Shown one piece after another: positions 1-8,565 of a stretch of 64,000 bases of DNA; position 1 is the stretch's first letter; each line of letters opens with the position of its first letter. Under the pieces are notes generated by a model. That model was not told the DNA's origin. It searched no databases and saw only the letters and a program-made list of their open reading frames with translations. Both the position numbers and the translations under genes were made by a program. Origin of the DNA: Spirosoma panaciterrae DSM 21099. GTDB taxonomy: Bacteria > Bacteroidota > Bacteroidia > Cytophagales > Spirosomataceae. The DNA is taken from positions 1 to 64,000 of the forward strand of contig NZ_KB893190.1 of the NCBI RefSeq assembly GCF_000374025.1, read 5' to 3'.

Positions 1-100
1 AAACTTGTGTTGATAGAGTGATTGGCAATCTCTTTCTGTGGGGTCTTTGAAAGCTACATTGATATAGAGTGCAGGGGATCTGTACTCAGAAGAGTCAATA
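1..100 (+). other. 23S-5S spacer
   Basis: A/T-rich sequence directly before the 5S gene with no coding potential. I do not recognise 23S 3'-end sequence in it, so it is most simply the 23S-5S spacer of an rRNA operon that continues off the left edge of the window. This is inferred from position. Confidence 0.5.
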
Positions 101-213
101 GGTTGGTGCTGTTAAGGCGGGTGAACACCTCTTTCCATCCCGAACAGAGCCGTTAAGCCCCGTACTGCCGATGGTACTGCTGTCACAAGCGGGAGAGTAG
201 GTAGGTGCCACCT
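101..213 (+). rRNA. rrf: 5S ribosomal RNA
   Basis: The conserved 5S core is present in order: the loop around CCGAACAGAG, GTTAAGCCC, then GCCGATGGTACTGC and GGGAGAGTAGGTAG. Terminal bases 98-103 can pair with 210-215, which sets the ends to within about five bases. Length is about 113-118 nt, normal for the molecule. It is the last gene of an rRNA operon and is followed at once by an intrinsic terminator. Confidence 0.95.
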
Positions 214-223
214 ATGAAATCGG

Positions 224-254
224 AAGGCCTGTCCAAGTAGGACAGGCCTTTTCT
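224..254 (+). terminator. rRNA operon terminator
   Basis: Perfect 11-bp stem (224-234 with 240-250), 5-nt loop, and a T-rich tail directly after the 5S gene. Confidence 0.9.
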
Positions 255-338
255 GTTTTACAACCTTCTTGAATAAGTAGAGATCAGAAACTGCCTACTT
301 TTCGTACATTAGCTCTACTTTGTCAATCCAGCAAATTC

Positions 339-830
339 ATGGCTCTCTTCAAACTACTCGTAAACGGTCGTAGCTATCAGGCTGATGTAGATCCCGACAC
401 CCCACTTTTATGGGTGCTACGCGATCATTTCGGATTAGTCGGTACAAAATACGGCTGTGGTATTGCCCAGTGTGGGGCCTGTAGCGTCCACTTGAATGGC
501 GAAGCCACCCGCTCCTGCGTATTGCCGGTTTCTGTAGTGGGTAAGTCGAAAGTAACAACTATAGAAGGACTGTCCTCTGACGGAACTCATCCGGTGCAAC
601 TAGCCTGGGATAAGATTGATGTGCCTCAGTGTGGGTACTGTCAGGCAGGTCAGATTATGACAGCGGCTGCCCTTCTGAAGCGGAATCCGAAACCAACAGA
701 GGCCGAAATCGATGAAACGATGACGGGTAATCTTTGTCGTTGTGGTACCTATCATCGAATTCGGGAAGCCGTAAAGGTTGCCGCTGATCATTCTGTATCT
801 GGTTCTTCTAAAACGCCAAAAACAAAATAG
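339..830 (+). CDS. (2Fe-2S) small subunit of a molybdenum hydroxylase, isoquinoline 1-oxidoreductase type
   Basis: 163 residues, the usual size for the electron-transfer subunit of xanthine dehydrogenase-family enzymes. The N-terminal plant-type ferredoxin fold shows Cys40, Cys45, Cys48 (CGIAQCGAC) and Cys60. The C-terminal four-helix cluster domain shows Cys98 and Cys101 (CGYCQAGQ) and Cys133 and Cys135 (CRCGTYHRI). It would pass electrons from the molybdenum centre of its partner, whose gene starts two bases after this stop. No signal peptide is visible, so export would be as a complex with the Tat-signal partner. The substrate cannot be read from sequence; IorA is the nearest named relative by layout. 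Confidence 0.9.
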   Translation: MALFKLLVNGRSYQADVDPDTPLLWVLRDHFGLVGTKYGCGIAQCGACSVHLNGEATRSCVLPVSVVGKSKVTTIEGLSSDGTHPVQLAWDKIDVPQCGYCQAGQIMTAAALLKRNPKPTEAEIDETMTGNLCRCGTYHRIREAVKVAADHSVSGSSKTPKTK

Positions 831-832
831 TT

Positions 833-2989
833 ATGCAGAAGATAGCTAATACCAATCGAAGAGATTTTTTGAAAATTGCTTCGCTGGCTGGTGGAGGCCT
901 GGTTTTAGGTTTTAACTGGACGAATGCCGATGGGGCTGCACCTGTGATGGAAGCTGGAGTGGCTGCTGCACCGGGTGTTGATTTCAATAGTTATCTGTCT
1001 ATTAACCCCCAGGGCATAATTACTATTTTGTCACCCAATCCCGAAGTTGGTCAGGGCATCAAAACCGCTTTCCCGATAATCGTCGCTGAAGAACTCGATG
1101 CCGATTGGACAAAGGTGGTTGTTGAACAGGCCCCACTCGATACAAAAAAGTTTGAGCGACAAGTGGCTGGAGGGAGTGGCTCGATTCCACATTCGTGGAA
1201 ACGATTGCGCGTCGCGGGGGCAACTGCTCGCCAGATGCTTTTAGAAGCGGCTGCTAAACGCTGGAATGTGCCTGTATCGGAATGCTCGACCACGAAAGGG
1301 GTGGTGATGCATTCGGCTAGTAAACGCCAGTTGCCTTATGGGGAGTTAGCTTCTGAAGCCGCTCAGATTCCGGTTCCTGCTGATGTAAAGCTTAAAGAAA
1401 TCAAAGATTTTAAATTGATTGGTAGTACAGTCAGAAACGTTGATAACCCCAAAATCATTACGGGCAAACCACTGTTTGGATTGGACTTCTACCGGGAAGG
1501 TATGGTGTTTGCCATGTTGCAGCGGCCCGCTTTTGGCTATAAATTGAAATCATTGGATGCCAGTGCGGCCAAAGCCATGTCGGGAATTATTGATGTTGTG
1601 ACATTCGATAATAATGTAGCCGTTGTAGGGAAATCGACCTGGCAAGTGAAAAAGGCTAAAGATGCCCTTAAAATTGACTGGGAAAAAGCGGATGCCCTCG
1701 AAAGTACGGCGGATCATAATCGACTATTCAAAGAAATGCTGGATAGTTCCGAAGCAACAGTTCGACGGAAGGATGGTGATGTAGAAGCGGCTTTTAAAAA
1801 TGCTGCTAAGATAATTAAGTCGGAATATCAGTGTCCATTCCTGCCACATAATCCGCTGGAGCCGATGAATTTCTTCGCGCATGTTCGCCCGGATGGCGTA
1901 GAACTGGTAGGGCCAACGCAAACTCCCGAACTAGCCCGCAACGAAACGGCTAAGCTACTGGGTATATCGCCCGATAAAGTGACGGTGCAGCTTACTCGTA
2001 TGGGTGGAGGATTTGGGCGTCGCCTGAAAGCCGATTACGTGCTCGAAGCGGTGCAGGTCTCGAAGTTAGTTAAGGCGCCGGTTAAACTAATCTGGACGCG
2101 AGAAGATGATATGACCGGGGGAAGTTATCGCCCAGCCGTTCGCTATCGGTTCGAAGCCGCTCTGGATGCACAGGGGAATATAATTGGCTATAAGCTTCGT
2201 GGAGTAGGTATGAATGAGGCTAATGCAACACGCCAGGATAATTTCCCGTCAGGAGCTGTTGATAACCTGCTGATCGATAGCGTATACCATAAGTCGCCTA
2301 TTACGATTGGCCCATGGCGGGCACCCGTTACAAATTTCCTGGCCTTTGCAGAGCAGTCGTTTTTAGATGAGGTAGCCCATGCCGCTGGCAAAGACCCTGT
2401 ACAGTTTCGACTGGAATTATTGGATAAGGCCAAACAAAAACCCGTTGGAGAAATTAAGTACGACATTGACCGGATGAAGGGCGTAATCGAATTAGCGGCT
2501 GAAAAATCGGGCTGGGGCAAAAAGAAAGGGCCCGACGGGAAACTACTTGCTCAGGGTTTTAGTGTCTATTTTTCGCACCGGTCGTATGTTGCTCAGGTAG
2601 GCGAAGTGGTGATGCAAAAAGGGAAGCCAGTGCTTCAGAAAGTGTATTCGGTTGCCGATTGTGGAGTTGTGATAAACCAGAGTGGATCACAGCAGCAAGT
2701 TCGTGGTTGTGTGGTAGATGGAATTGGACATGCAATGTATGGAAACATCACGTTTAAGGATGGTGTACCACAGCAGAAGAATTTCAATGAGTATCGATTA
2801 ATTCGATTGGCGGAGATACCCGAGGTTGAAGTATACTTTGTACAGAACGAAATCGAGCCAACGGGTCTTGGTGAGCCGTCATTGCCACCGGCTGGAGCTG
2901 CTGTTGCCAATGCTATCTTTAAAGCAACGGGCAAACGGTTGCGTAGCCAGCCTTTTGTTGAACAGGACGAATTTAAAGGGGTGTCTTAA
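833..2989 (+). CDS. molybdopterin-binding large subunit of a xanthine dehydrogenase-family enzyme (IorB type), Tat-exported
   Basis: 718 residues, shorter than the roughly 780-800 of cytosolic family members and typical of the IorB/periplasmic aldehyde oxidase branch. The N-terminus has a twin-arginine signal, RRDFLK at residues 9-14, followed by a Gly/Leu stretch, so the folded complex should be periplasmic. The molybdopterin signature GGGFGRR lies near residue 390, and the C-terminal GLGEPSLPPAG carries the expected active-site Glu. It is translationally linked with the preceding Fe-S subunit (2-base gap). No FAD subunit, cytochrome c or XdhC-like chaperone gene follows, so the final electron acceptor is not encoded nearby. 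The substrate is unknown; an N-heterocycle or aldehyde is the family expectation. Confidence 0.92.
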   Translation: MQKIANTNRRDFLKIASLAGGGLVLGFNWTNADGAAPVMEAGVAAAPGVDFNSYLSINPQGIITILSPNPEVGQGIKTAFPIIVAEELDADWTKVVVEQAPLDTKKFERQVAGGSGSIPHSWKRLRVAGATARQMLLEAAAKRWNVPVSECSTTKGVVMHSASKRQLPYGELASEAAQIPVPADVKLKEIKDFKLIGSTVRNVDNPKIITGKPLFGLDFYREGMVFAMLQRPAFGYKLKSLDASAAKAMSGIIDVVTFDNNVAVVGKSTWQVKKAKDALKIDWEKADALESTADHNRLFKEMLDSSEATVRRKDGDVEAAFKNAAKIIKSEYQCPFLPHNPLEPMNFFAHVRPDGVELVGPTQTPELARNETAKLLGISPDKVTVQLTRMGGGFGRRLKADYVLEAVQVSKLVKAPVKLIWTREDDMTGGSYRPAVRYRFEAALDAQGNIIGYKLRGVGMNEANATRQDNFPSGAVDNLLIDSVYHKSPITIGPWRAPVTNFLAFAEQSFLDEVAHAAGKDPVQFRLELLDKAKQKPVGEIKYDIDRMKGVIELAAEKSGWGKKKGPDGKLLAQGFSVYFSHRSYVAQVGEVVMQKGKPVLQKVYSVADCGVVINQSGSQQQVRGCVVDGIGHAMYGNITFKDGVPQQKNFNEYRLIRLAEIPEVEVYFVQNEIEPTGLGEPSLPPAGAAVANAIFKATGKRLRSQPFVEQDEFKGVS

Positions 2990-3096
2990 CCCCGTTGACT
3001 AGTCTGATAGGTCGATCTGGCTTAGTAAAGGCAGGCGACTCCAGTTACAGAATAGATTTTCTTTTTATATAATCCTCACGTTTAACCTGTTGATCA

Positions 3097-3393
3097 ATGT
3101 ACGCACGCGTTATCCAATTTTCGTTTAAGCCAGACAGTATTGATGAAGCTGTAAGCTATTTTCAGAGTACAGTTGCTCCTGCTTTACAGAATCATGAAGG
3201 GTTTAAAAACTGCCGGATGCTAAGCAATCCTGAAACAAATAAAGGGTTAATGGTCACCCTCTGGGATACAGAAGCTAATAGACAGGCTGCTGAAAGCAAT
3301 GGTTTTTTGCAGGGAGTCATTAAACACATGAGTAATTATTTTGCAGGACCGCCTACCATCGACTATTATGAGGTCAGTGTACAGGTTCCGTAA
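3097..3393 (+). CDS. antibiotic biosynthesis monooxygenase (ABM) domain protein
   Basis: 98 residues forming one ABM/dimeric alpha-beta barrel domain: N-terminal strand ARVIQFSFKPDSIDEA, a central GFKNCRML strand, VTLWDTEANRQAAE, and a last strand YYEVSVQV. Such proteins are small cofactor-free oxygenases or heme- or quinone-handling proteins, and the exact role cannot be assigned. It stands 107 bases after iorB and may be co-transcribed. The gene ends 11 bases before a 70-bp perfect palindrome that separates it from the convergent gene. Confidence 0.8.
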   Translation: MYARVIQFSFKPDSIDEAVSYFQSTVAPALQNHEGFKNCRMLSNPETNKGLMVTLWDTEANRQAAESNGFLQGVIKHMSNYFAGPPTIDYYEVSVQVP

Positions 3394-3404
3394 TCAGCGC
3401 AGAA

Positions 3405-3474
3405 TCCATATTTCTAATAACTACACAACCCAGATGAGCGCTCATCTGGGTTGTGTAGTTATTAGAAATATGGA
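3405..3474. repeat. 70-bp perfect palindrome between convergent genes
   Basis: Two 35-base arms meet with no spacer at the centre 3439/3440 (core CAGATGAGCGCTCATCTG). All 35 positions I checked base by base are complementary. It starts 11 bases after one stop codon and ends one base before the stop codon of the opposing gene, so both mRNAs would end in the same hairpin. A bidirectional terminator is the likely role, although no T-run follows either arm. Confidence 0.9.
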
Positions 3475-3475
3475 C

Positions 3476-3850
3476 TTACTGCATGGCGACAATTCGGGAT
3501 ATCTTTTGAACGGGTGCAGGGCCTAAAGTGATTTGTTTAATGATGCTGCCTTCGTCAGATTTAAACTCTAATTCATACGTCCCATCTACCAGGTCATCGA
3601 TATTCAATTTTACCGCATAGGTCGATTCATTTTTGCTTAGACTCCGGCGAAATAACACCTCATTACTTTTATTCCGAAGTACGATCAAAACAGGCTTCTC
3701 ACCACTCTTATTGACAGCAAGCCGAATTTGATTATTGGCAGTGACAAAAGCACTGGCATCGAATGAAAGACCTTTCGGCGTAGTTGGATTGGTGAAGGTA
3801 AAGGTACTTACCAGGATGGTTGCGACAACTTTGCTCATTAGCGTTAACAT
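3476..3850 (-). CDS. small secreted beta-rich protein of unknown function
   Basis: 124 residues (120 if the second ATG at 3838 is used). The N-terminus is a signal peptide-like hydrophobic stretch (SKVVATILVSTFTF). The rest resembles a single Ig-like or sorting-domain-type beta sandwich, with alternating strands such as NQIRLAVNKSGEKPVLIVLR and DGTYELEFKSDEG. Small secreted proteins of this shape are common in Cytophagales, but I cannot place it in a named family. Convergent with the ABM gene. Confidence 0.7.
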   Translation of the reverse strand: MLTLMSKVVATILVSTFTFTNPTTPKGLSFDASAFVTANNQIRLAVNKSGEKPVLIVLRNKSNEVLFRRSLSKNESTYAVKLNIDDLVDGTYELEFKSDEGSIIKQITLGPAPVQKISRIVAMQ

Positions 3851-4158
3851 GGCTGTATTGTGTTTAGTATGTTATAAATGGTTGTTTACTGTTCTCGTAT
3901 ACTAATCCAAAGCGTATGCCAAGTTAATAAGTGTCTGATATATAGATAGTTGTGTCTGACTGGGTATTGCTGGCATGTCCGCTACTGGACAAAGCTCGTT
4001 CGCAACCGGACAGAATATGTACTGATACGTTAGCTGCTCTCAGATCGGGCTGTATCCGGGCAAAGGGACGTATAAGACGGAAATGCAACAGGGTAAAATG
4101 AAAACAGTACACTATTTTTGTTGCTTCAGAGTTGTTTTCACAGGTTTAAACCAACATT
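3851..4158. other. divergent intergenic region (308 bp)
   Basis: Non-coding region between the secreted-protein gene (minus) and the Gfo/Idh gene (plus). TATTTTTG at 4113-4120 fits the Bacteroidota -7 box TAnnTTTG and points to the plus-strand gene, 39 bases from its start. A short TGTCC/GGACA inverted pair lies near 3977-3992. I see no gene or RNA family in it. Confidence 0.5.
4113..4120 (+). promoter_or_regulatory. -7 promoter box (TAnnTTTG) for the Gfo/Idh gene
   Basis: TATTTTTG matches the Bacteroidota sigma -7 consensus. No TTG is found at the expected distance upstream, so support rests on this box and its position alone. Confidence 0.4.
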
Positions 4159-5241
4159 ATGTCAAGTTCTGCTAAACCCTTGCGGGTGCTCGTTGTCGGC
4201 TGCGGCAACATGGGAGCATCGCATGCTATTGCGTATAAAACCATCGGGGGCTTCGAAATTTGTGGTCTCGTATCGACCGGAAATAGTAAGGTTGTCTTGA
4301 ATGAACGCCTGGGTGGAGGATACCCCCTCTATGATGATTATAAAACGGCCCTTGACGCCACCAAACCCGATGCGGTCTGTATTTCGACATACCCTGATAC
4401 CCACGAGGCTTTTGCGTTGATGGCGTTTGAGCAGGGCTGCCATGTGTTTATGGAAAAACCGATAGCCGATACCGTGGAGGGAGCTAAACGTGTGATGGAA
4501 GCCGCCCAGCGGGCCGATAAGAAGCTAGTGATCGGGTATATTTTACGGCATCATCCATCCTGGGAAAAATTTGTTGAAATCGCTCAGCAATTAGGGAAAC
4601 CGCTCGTAATGCGGATGAACCTTAATCAACAGAGTCATGGATCTATGTGGACGGTGCATCGGAATTTGATGAAAAGTCTGAGCCCGATTGTTGATTGTGG
4701 TGTGCATTATATTGACGTAATGTGCCAGATGACGCGTTCGAAACCTTTGCAGGTCAACGCAATAGGGGCCCGACTCACGAATGATATTCCGGTTGATAAT
4801 TACAATTATGGTCAGTTACAGATTCGGTTCGAAGACGGTTCGGTGGGCTGGTATGAAGCAGGTTGGGGGCCAATGATGAGTGAAACCGCTTTTTTTGTAA
4901 AAGATGTTATTGGACCGGATGGTTGTGTGTCGATTGTGGCCAAAAATGCAGGCGCATCCGGGAAGTCAGACAATGTGGACTCTCACACCAAAACGGAATC
5001 GTTACGGGTGCATCGGGCTAAACTTGACCAGCAGGACCAATTTGTAGAAAGCGATACCTGGATCGATATGCAGGATGAGCCTGACCATCAGGAGTTGTGT
5101 AATCGGGAGCAGCGCTATTTTTTAAAGGCCATTCAGGAAAACCTTGATCTGACGGATCATATGCAGGACGCTGTTAACAGTTTGCAAATTGCGTTTGCCT
5201 GCGACGAATCGGTACGGACTGGTCAGCCGGTAATGCTATAG
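4159..5241 (+). CDS. Gfo/Idh/MocA family NAD(P)-dependent oxidoreductase
   Basis: 360 residues, the usual size. The N-terminal Rossmann fold carries VVGCGNMGASHA (about residues 11-22), and the family motif EKPIADT follows near residue 97. The C-terminal half is the alpha/beta dimerisation and substrate domain. Members oxidise or isomerise sugars, inositols and sugar acids using NAD(P); the substrate here is not predictable. The gene stands alone, with its own promoter-like box and a hairpin behind it. ATG at 4159 gives the full Rossmann start. Confidence 0.9.
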   Translation: MSSSAKPLRVLVVGCGNMGASHAIAYKTIGGFEICGLVSTGNSKVVLNERLGGGYPLYDDYKTALDATKPDAVCISTYPDTHEAFALMAFEQGCHVFMEKPIADTVEGAKRVMEAAQRADKKLVIGYILRHHPSWEKFVEIAQQLGKPLVMRMNLNQQSHGSMWTVHRNLMKSLSPIVDCGVHYIDVMCQMTRSKPLQVNAIGARLTNDIPVDNYNYGQLQIRFEDGSVGWYEAGWGPMMSETAFFVKDVIGPDGCVSIVAKNAGASGKSDNVDSHTKTESLRVHRAKLDQQDQFVESDTWIDMQDEPDHQELCNREQRYFLKAIQENLDLTDHMQDAVNSLQIAFACDESVRTGQPVML

Positions 5242-5247
5242 AAAGAG

Positions 5248-5292
5248 TTGATTGGTTAGTAAGGGTGTTCGTATTCCTTACTAACCAATCAA
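5248..5292. terminator. bidirectional hairpin between convergent genes
   Basis: 17-bp perfect inverted repeat (5248-5264 with 5276-5292), 11-nt loop, placed between the Gfo/Idh stop (5241) and the ligase stop (5301). It has no clear T-run, so terminator function is inferred from position. Confidence 0.6.
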
Positions 5293-5300
5293 ACCGTAAA

Positions 5301-6956
5301 TTAATTGACTAAATACCGCTCCGTGATATGCCGGGTCCGTTCGGTCGTTTCGACGAGTAGCGGATGCCTTGGTTGGCTGAGTGCAGCCTCTAGCTCGGTT
5401 ATGGTATCTTTAAAAAGTAAGTTGACCGGGATTTCGTAGGCTTCCTGTTTGCTTTTGATGTACATCAGCGATGGGCGAACCGTACCCGAGGCTGCTAATT
5501 CATTGTATTGCTGTTTGGCCGCTACGAATTGCTCATCGCTATTGCCAAACGAAATTACACGCTCCGGCAATGGATTTGATTTACGATGAGCTAGCTGGGC
5601 ATCCAGATCAGCCAGCAGGCTTTTAAGATGAAACGTATCTTTTCCAGTACGAATACGCTCCCGAAGCGATTGCCGGATAAGATAAGTCAGTGAATTGGCC
5701 AGATTGAGTCCGATTTCGGCCATCTGCTTAAAAATGAGGGACGAAGGCGACATACCTGGTATCGTGTTGGGGTCATGCAGAAGGACGTCGCCTGCCGGCG
5801 TAAGAAATCCATCAATTCGCGCATACACATTTATACCCAGACGGGCAAAGACCTGCTCTACAGCCAACTGAATCTTACGGTTATTTTCCAGACTTGTTTC
5901 AACAGGGATACGCTTTTTGGTGGTACTGAGCTTGTATTTTGACTCAAAATCAAAACTCGTCACGTTGTAAATCTCGGTGGGCGGAAGGGCAATGGCAACC
6001 TGGTCATCATCCTGAATAACCCCGCATGAAAACTCCTGACCGCTGATAAATTCCTCGAAAAGTACTTCATCTTCGGCATTCAATGAAGCGAGACTTATGG
6101 CTGGATTATTCTGAATAGCGTCGAGTTTTGCAATAAAGTCCTTAGGGTGATTGATTATTTCACCTGTTTGTTCAACGACAACGGGAAAGCTTATGCCTGA
6201 ATCAAGACTAACCATTTTCTGGGCTAGTTCCTGTTTTTCTTCCGACGATAACTGGCTCCATTCACTCAGCTTACTCCAGCCATCGGGTTGTATCGTCATG
6301 GTGAAAAAACATTGCTCCACAGCCCGGCAAAACTGCTCTAAATCATTCTCGCGGACAATCGCAACGCCAATCGATGAACCCTGATGTGGAGCCTTAACGA
6401 CGATAGGTAATCCTAAATGCTCCGTAAGCGATTGAAAAAACTGGGTTTTATCAGCTTGTTCATAGGCATCCCGGCTAATGGTGGCCGTTTTTTTCTGCTG
6501 CCCATTGGCCAGCGTAATCAGTTCATTTTGCAGAATTTTATTGATACCGACAGCCGATCCAACCAAACCCGGACCTGTATAAGGCATATGATACCATTCC
6601 AGAAGCCCCTGAATTGCACCGTCTTCGCAGTTTGGGCCGTGCATCGCCAGAAAAGCGATATCAAAATAGTCCCGAAAATGTTCAGGACGTAGCTCGGGAA
6701 AGATAGCCTCCAGTTGGTTGATTGCGAGCGATTCATCATAGACTAAAAAGCCGGAATCATCCTGCGGTAACGCATCCCGAAGCGATGAAGCCTGCAGGAA
6801 TTCGGGCGTAACGAGTCTAAAACGCCCCCGTCCATCAACAAAGATCAGAACTGGCTCAAATAAGCCCTTGTCTAAGTTGGCTAATGCTGTGCGGCCACCC
6901 GCAAATGATACCTCGCGTTCGCGCGCTGGACCTCCAAAGAAAATGCCTATTTTCAC
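5301..6956 (-). CDS. D-alanine--D-alanine ligase-like ATP-grasp protein, extended form
   Basis: 551 residues from a GTG start at 6956. An upstream ATG (6992) would put the start inside a terminator T-tract and before a -7-like TTTCTTTG, so GTG is preferred. The N-terminal domain begins KIGIFFGGPAREREVSF; AMHGPNCEDGAIQGLL and PHQGSSIGVAIV are Ddl signatures; the metal-binding end is HDPNTIPGMSPSS where usual enzymes have E-x-N-T-x-P-G. Ordinary Ddl is 300-370 residues. The extra length is an insertion of about 90 residues after the SSIG loop and a C-terminal extension of about 120 residues. It probably makes the D-Ala-D-Ala peptidoglycan precursor, but the extra parts leave room for a different dipeptide or depsipeptide ligase. 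Confidence 0.8.
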   Translation of the reverse strand: MKIGIFFGGPAREREVSFAGGRTALANLDKGLFEPVLIFVDGRGRFRLVTPEFLQASSLRDALPQDDSGFLVYDESLAINQLEAIFPELRPEHFRDYFDIAFLAMHGPNCEDGAIQGLLEWYHMPYTGPGLVGSAVGINKILQNELITLANGQQKKTATISRDAYEQADKTQFFQSLTEHLGLPIVVKAPHQGSSIGVAIVRENDLEQFCRAVEQCFFTMTIQPDGWSKLSEWSQLSSEEKQELAQKMVSLDSGISFPVVVEQTGEIINHPKDFIAKLDAIQNNPAISLASLNAEDEVLFEEFISGQEFSCGVIQDDDQVAIALPPTEIYNVTSFDFESKYKLSTTKKRIPVETSLENNRKIQLAVEQVFARLGINVYARIDGFLTPAGDVLLHDPNTIPGMSPSSLIFKQMAEIGLNLANSLTYLIRQSLRERIRTGKDTFHLKSLLADLDAQLAHRKSNPLPERVISFGNSDEQFVAAKQQYNELAASGTVRPSLMYIKSKQEAYEIPVNLLFKDTITELEAALSQPRHPLLVETTERTRHITERYLVN

Positions 6957-6990
6957 TGAACTTGATGAGAATGTACGGATGCAAAGAAAC

Positions 6991-7014
6991 AAAAAAAACG
7001 CCTTTTTTGGCGTT
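6991..7014 (-). terminator. intrinsic terminator (minus strand)
   Basis: On the minus strand, AACGCC and GGCGTT form a 6-bp stem around an A6 loop, followed by a T-run (A's at 6991-6996 on plus). It ends transcription coming from nifU and separates it from the ligase gene. Confidence 0.7.
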
Positions 7015-7068
7015 CAGATTAATGCATAAGGCCATCTGTGATAAGAGCCAGCCGGAAATCATGTTTTA

Positions 7069-7108
7069 CCTTATCAGCCACAGAGACTTGTGCCTATGGC
7101 TGATAAGG
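7069..7108. repeat. 12-bp-stem hairpin downstream of nifU
   Basis: Perfect 12-bp inverted repeat (7069-7080 with 7097-7108) with a 16-nt loop, 46 bases past the nifU stop. It could protect or end the nifU mRNA together with the terminator at 6991-7014. Confidence 0.6.
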
Positions 7109-7153
7109 ATTTTATGCTTACGTGGATTACCTAATGTAACCCATAAAATTCGT

Positions 7154-7420
7154 CTAAAAAGCTGGAGTAATATTAACGGCTTCTACTTTAGTAATTTCGG
7201 GTACGGCCCGTAGAATGGCCTCTTCTAGGCCACCTTTGAAAGTCATGGACGACATAGGGCATGAACCACACGAACCAACCAATTCGAGCCGAACAGTCTT
7301 ATCATCAGTAACTTCCAGTACTTTCACATTACCTCCATCGGCAGCCAGATAAGGACGCATACTATCGAGGGCACGTTCAATTTTCGTAATCAGTTCGTTG
7401 TTGGTAACTACCGTTTCCAT
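7154..7420 (-). CDS. NifU-like iron-sulfur scaffold protein (Nfu domain)
   Basis: 88 residues, a stand-alone NifU C-terminal domain. It contains the cluster-binding CGSCPMSSMTFKGGLEEAI motif (CxxC) and the preceding LAADGGNVKV segment. Nfu proteins carry or assemble 4Fe-4S clusters for client proteins. It lies 41 bases downstream of the Mrp ATPase gene on the same strand, which supports a joint role in Fe-S delivery. Confidence 0.92.
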   Translation of the reverse strand: METVVTNNELITKIERALDSMRPYLAADGGNVKVLEVTDDKTVRLELVGSCGSCPMSSMTFKGGLEEAILRAVPEITKVEAVNITPAF

Positions 7421-7461
7421 TAAATAATTGATTTACGGTAAATTTATATGTTCTATGCGAT

Positions 7462-8565
7462 TTATGCAACCTGTACCCGTTCAGTTCGGTCGAGGTTTGC
7501 ATTACGGATGGCTACCTGCTGAGCCACTGCTTCGGCTGCTGATCGGAATGCTTCGCTAGCAATGGGTTCGCCAACACTAATAGCCGGGCGACCTTCATCA
7601 CCAGCTTCCCGAATCCCCTGTACCAATGGAATCTGACCCAATAAAGGGACACTGAATTGATCGGCCAGGAATTGCCCGCCCCCTTTCCCGAAAATATAAT
7701 ACTGATGATCAGGTAGTTCAGCAGGGGTGAAGTACGACATATTCTCGATAACCCCTAGCACAGGTACGTTGATTTGCGGCTGACGAAACATAGCCAGACC
7801 TTTAGTAGCATCGGCCAGTGCTACTTTTTGCGGGGTAGTCACGATAATAGCACCTGTTACCGGAACCGTCTGGACCAGCGTTAGGTGAATATCGCCCGTA
7901 CCGGGAGGCATATCGATCAGTAAATAATCTAGTTCGCCCCAGTCGGCGTCCGAGAAAAATTGCTGCAAAGCACGTCCAGCCATTGTTCCACGCCAGATAA
8001 TGGCCTGGTTAGGGTCTACAAGAAAACCCATCGACAGCATTTTGATGCCAAATTGCTGAACAGGCTCCATCTTGGTTTGGCCATCAACCTGAAAAATACG
8101 CGGCTGAATATTTTCAGCGCCAAACATAGTAGGCATGGATGGGCCGTAAATATCCGCATCAATAATCCCGACTTTTGCACCGGATTTATGCAATGCAATC
8201 GCCAGATTGGCCGTAACGGTCGATTTGCCCACGCCACCTTTCCCTGATGAAACTGCGATGATATTTTTTACGCCCGGTAGCGTAGGGGCGTTATTCCGGG
8301 TTGACGTTACATCGGATGTCATATCGACGGTCACTTGAACGTCGGCGCCAATGTGTGTATGAATGGCATCTTCGCAGCGTTTTCGAATGACTTCCTTTAG
8401 CGGGCAGGCCGGGGTGGTTAGTACGACCGTGAACCGAACGGAACCAATGCCCAGAGTTACGTCGCGGACCATGTTGAGCGAAACGATGTCGCGCTTTAAA
8501 TCAGGTTCTTCAACGGTACTTAACGCCCGCAGAACGGCTTCTTGTGATAATCGATAATCAGACAT
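7462..8565 (-). CDS. Mrp/NBP35-family P-loop ATPase (Fe-S cluster carrier)
   Basis: 367 residues starting with MSDYRLSQEAV at 8565; a longer reading to 8613 would overlap the previous gene and runs through a repeat. The N-terminal MIP18/DUF59 domain (residues about 5-85) is followed by the ATPase with the deviant Walker A SSGKGGVGKSTVTANLA near residue 105, and DMPPGTGD. The family binds and transfers 4Fe-4S clusters. Co-directional with nifU. The start codon follows a T6 run with no visible purine ribosome site; this T-run is the end of a repeat-built hairpin. Confidence 0.92.
   Translation of the reverse strand: MSDYRLSQEAVLRALSTVEEPDLKRDIVSLNMVRDVTLGIGSVRFTVVLTTPACPLKEVIRKRCEDAIHTHIGADVQVTVDMTSDVTSTRNNAPTLPGVKNIIAVSSGKGGVGKSTVTANLAIALHKSGAKVGIIDADIYGPSMPTMFGAENIQPRIFQVDGQTKMEPVQQFGIKMLSMGFLVDPNQAIIWRGTMAGRALQQFFSDADWGELDYLLIDMPPGTGDIHLTLVQTVPVTGAIIVTTPQKVALADATKGLAMFRQPQINVPVLGVIENMSYFTPAELPDHQYYIFGKGGGQFLADQFSVPLLGQIPLVQGIREAGDEGRPAISVGEPIASEAFRSAAEAVAQQVAIRNANLDRTERVQVA

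Noticed and set aside
1-100. 3' end of 23S rRNA
   Set aside because: No recognisable 23S end sequence; treated as spacer.
3924-4112. Small minus-strand reading frame in the divergent region
   Set aside because: No ribosome site, no plausible protein features, and it overlaps the promoter box of the plus-strand gene.
6957-6992. ATG start for the D-Ala ligase at 6992
   Set aside because: It lies in the T-tract of a terminator and before a -7-like box; GTG 6956 starts the ATP-grasp fold exactly.
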